Below are positions 63,078-64,000 of a stretch of DNA of 64,000 nucleotides, one piece after another. The notes beneath the pieces were generated by a model. It searched no databases. It saw only the letters and a program-made list of their open reading frames with translations, and was not told where the DNA came from. A program made the translations under genes and the position numbers. How positions within the stretch are numbered: the stretch's first letter is position 1; each line of letters starts with the position of its first letter. The DNA is from an uncultured Aurantimonas sp. (GTDB lineage Bacteria > Pseudomonadota > Alphaproteobacteria > Rhizobiales > Rhizobiaceae). The stretch is from positions 157,574-221,573 of the forward strand of contig CANKZU010000006.1 of NCBI GenBank assembly GCA_947488615.1. The letters run 5' to 3'.

Positions 63078-63890
63078 ATGAAAATAATTGTTGCCGGCGT
63101 TGTCGCGGCATTGCTGGTCCCAACCGGCGCATTTGCTGCCGACGCCGTGGTCTACGAAGAACCGGTCATCGCACCGATCGCTCCCGTCACTTATAATTGG
63201 ACGGGTGTTTATGTCGGCCTGCATGCCGGATATGGCTTTGGGGATGTGGACGGCTCGCTGAGCGTTCCGACCGGAAGCACCATCAACGCTTTGGCGACAA
63301 GCCTTGCAACAACGACGGGCAACAGAAGTTTCGATACCGACGGTTTCGTGGGTGGCGTCCAGATCGGTGCGAACTACCAGATCAATCAGTTTGTTCTGGG
63401 CGCCGAGGCGGAGCTCTCCTTCGCCGATCTCGATGACACAGGGACCTCGGGCATCATCACGAACGGCCCCAATCGCGCGCGCACCATCGACACGCTCGAC
63501 ATGGACTATATGGGCGCTGTCCGCGCACGCGCAGGCGTGGCCATGGACCGGCTCCTTGTCTTCGGTACTGGCGGCCTAGCCTTCACAGACGCCGAGGTTA
63601 CCCGGTATCTGGATTGGGATTTCGTGGACGGCTGCCCGCCCGTCGATTCCGGCCTCCAGCGCTGCCATGTCGGGAGTGCCGATTTCGATGTCGGCTACAC
63701 TGTCGGAGCCGGTGTCGAATACGCCTTCGCCGACAATTTCTCGGCGAAGCTCGAGTATACCTATACGGATTTTGGCAACGCGGACTTTCGGACGGTCAAT
63801 GCGACGATCCCGACGCAACCTCTCGATCATTCCTTCGATCTCGACATCCACACCGTCCGGGCCGGCATCAACTACAAATTCGGTGGCTAA
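63078..63890 (+). CDS. Outer membrane beta-barrel protein, Omp25/31-like
   Basis: A 270-residue porin-family protein with signal peptide (1-21, ending A-F-A-A), the typical N-W-T-G-V-Y-V-G-L-H-A-G-Y-G-F-G first strand and a C-terminal strand with R-A-G-I-N-Y-K-F. An eight-stranded barrel is expected. Two Cys (in D-G-C-P-P and Q-R-C-H) could form a surface disulfide. GGAGAG precedes the ATG. Confidence 0.9.
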   Translation: MKIIVAGVVAALLVPTGAFAADAVVYEEPVIAPIAPVTYNWTGVYVGLHAGYGFGDVDGSLSVPTGSTINALATSLATTTGNRSFDTDGFVGGVQIGANYQINQFVLGAEAELSFADLDDTGTSGIITNGPNRARTIDTLDMDYMGAVRARAGVAMDRLLVFGTGGLAFTDAEVTRYLDWDFVDGCPPVDSGLQRCHVGSADFDVGYTVGAGVEYAFADNFSAKLEYTYTDFGNADFRTVNATIPTQPLDHSFDLDIHTVRAGINYKFGG

Positions 63891-63906
63891 GACATTAGCC
63901 GCATAG

Positions 63907-63941
63907 AACGATCCTAAGAGTCTTCTCTGATTGGGGTCGTT
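63907..63941 (+). terminator. Weak hairpin after the OMP gene
   Basis: AACGATCC (63907-63914) pairs with GGGTCGTT (63934-63941), one G-T pair, with no T-run. Possible terminator. Confidence 0.35.
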
Positions 63942-64000
63942 GTGGTCAACGTGCTCCTGCACTTTTTCTCGACCGTTCCGCGGGTCACTCGCTTCTCTTC

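Overview
The window is GC-rich chromosomal DNA from an alphaproteobacterium, most likely of the order Hyphomicrobiales (Rhizobiales). The reasons are the division/cell-wall (dcw) cluster with rnpB just upstream of mraZ and lpxC-bamD-recN-ligA downstream, the lgt-MidA-pgeF-M24 and prs-rplY-pth-ychF blocks, an Omp25/31-like small porin, separate petA/petB/petC genes, and perfect TTAA-N7-TTAA (CtrA-type) boxes in front of cell-division genes. The family cannot be fixed from this window alone. No tRNA, rRNA, IS element, prophage or CRISPR array was seen.

Layout. 1-4.9 kb: the tail of an unknown gene, a toxin-antitoxin-like pair, a VWA (CoxE-like) protein, a Tim44-domain protein, an AzlCD exporter and a YbjN-family secreted protein. 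5.0-32.7 kb, all on the minus strand: the dcw superoperon, read from right to left as mraZ-rsmH-ftsL-ftsI-murE-murF-mraY-murD-ftsW-murG-murC-murB-(EEP phosphatase)-ddl-ftsQ-ftsA-ftsZ-lpxC-bamD-recN-(FAD monooxygenase)-ligA. It makes lipid II and the divisome, then lipid A, outer-membrane assembly and DNA repair functions. Two genes, the membrane EEP hydrolase and the flavin monooxygenase, look like insertions into an otherwise conserved order. 33.2-33.7 kb: RNase P RNA with its own promoter and terminator.

33.8-39.9 kb: a YafY/WYL regulator divergent from a GST, followed by a cluster of peptidoglycan hydrolases (SLT transglycosylase, AmiD-like amidase, GH25 lysozyme lipoprotein, MltB-like transglycosylase) with a TerB/DnaJ co-chaperone. 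39.9-42.4 kb: a TetR-CurA-like reductase-DJ-1/PfpI operon behind a palindromic operator, which looks like a reactive-electrophile defence unit. 42.6-44.4 kb: a PHB-depolymerase-type esterase and an EF-hand protein. 44.7-55.9 kb: housekeeping genes lgt, MidA, pgeF, a metal-site-lacking M24 homologue, a lipoprotein, prs, a membrane-anchored hypothetical, an inserted brnTA toxin-antitoxin module, rplY with a structured leader, pth, ychF and a pair of MaoC-type hydratases. 56.1-64 kb: a membrane GGDEF/EAL protein, apt, an IsdG-like haem monooxygenase, the cytochrome bc1 operon petABC, and an outer-membrane beta-barrel protein.

The most interesting signals are regulatory. Three perfect CtrA-type boxes stand before mraZ, ddl-ftsQAZ and lpxC. 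A triple TGGG repeat (MraZ-box spacing) lies exactly inside the -35/-10 region of the predicted mraZ promoter. No completely new multi-gene system could be demonstrated.
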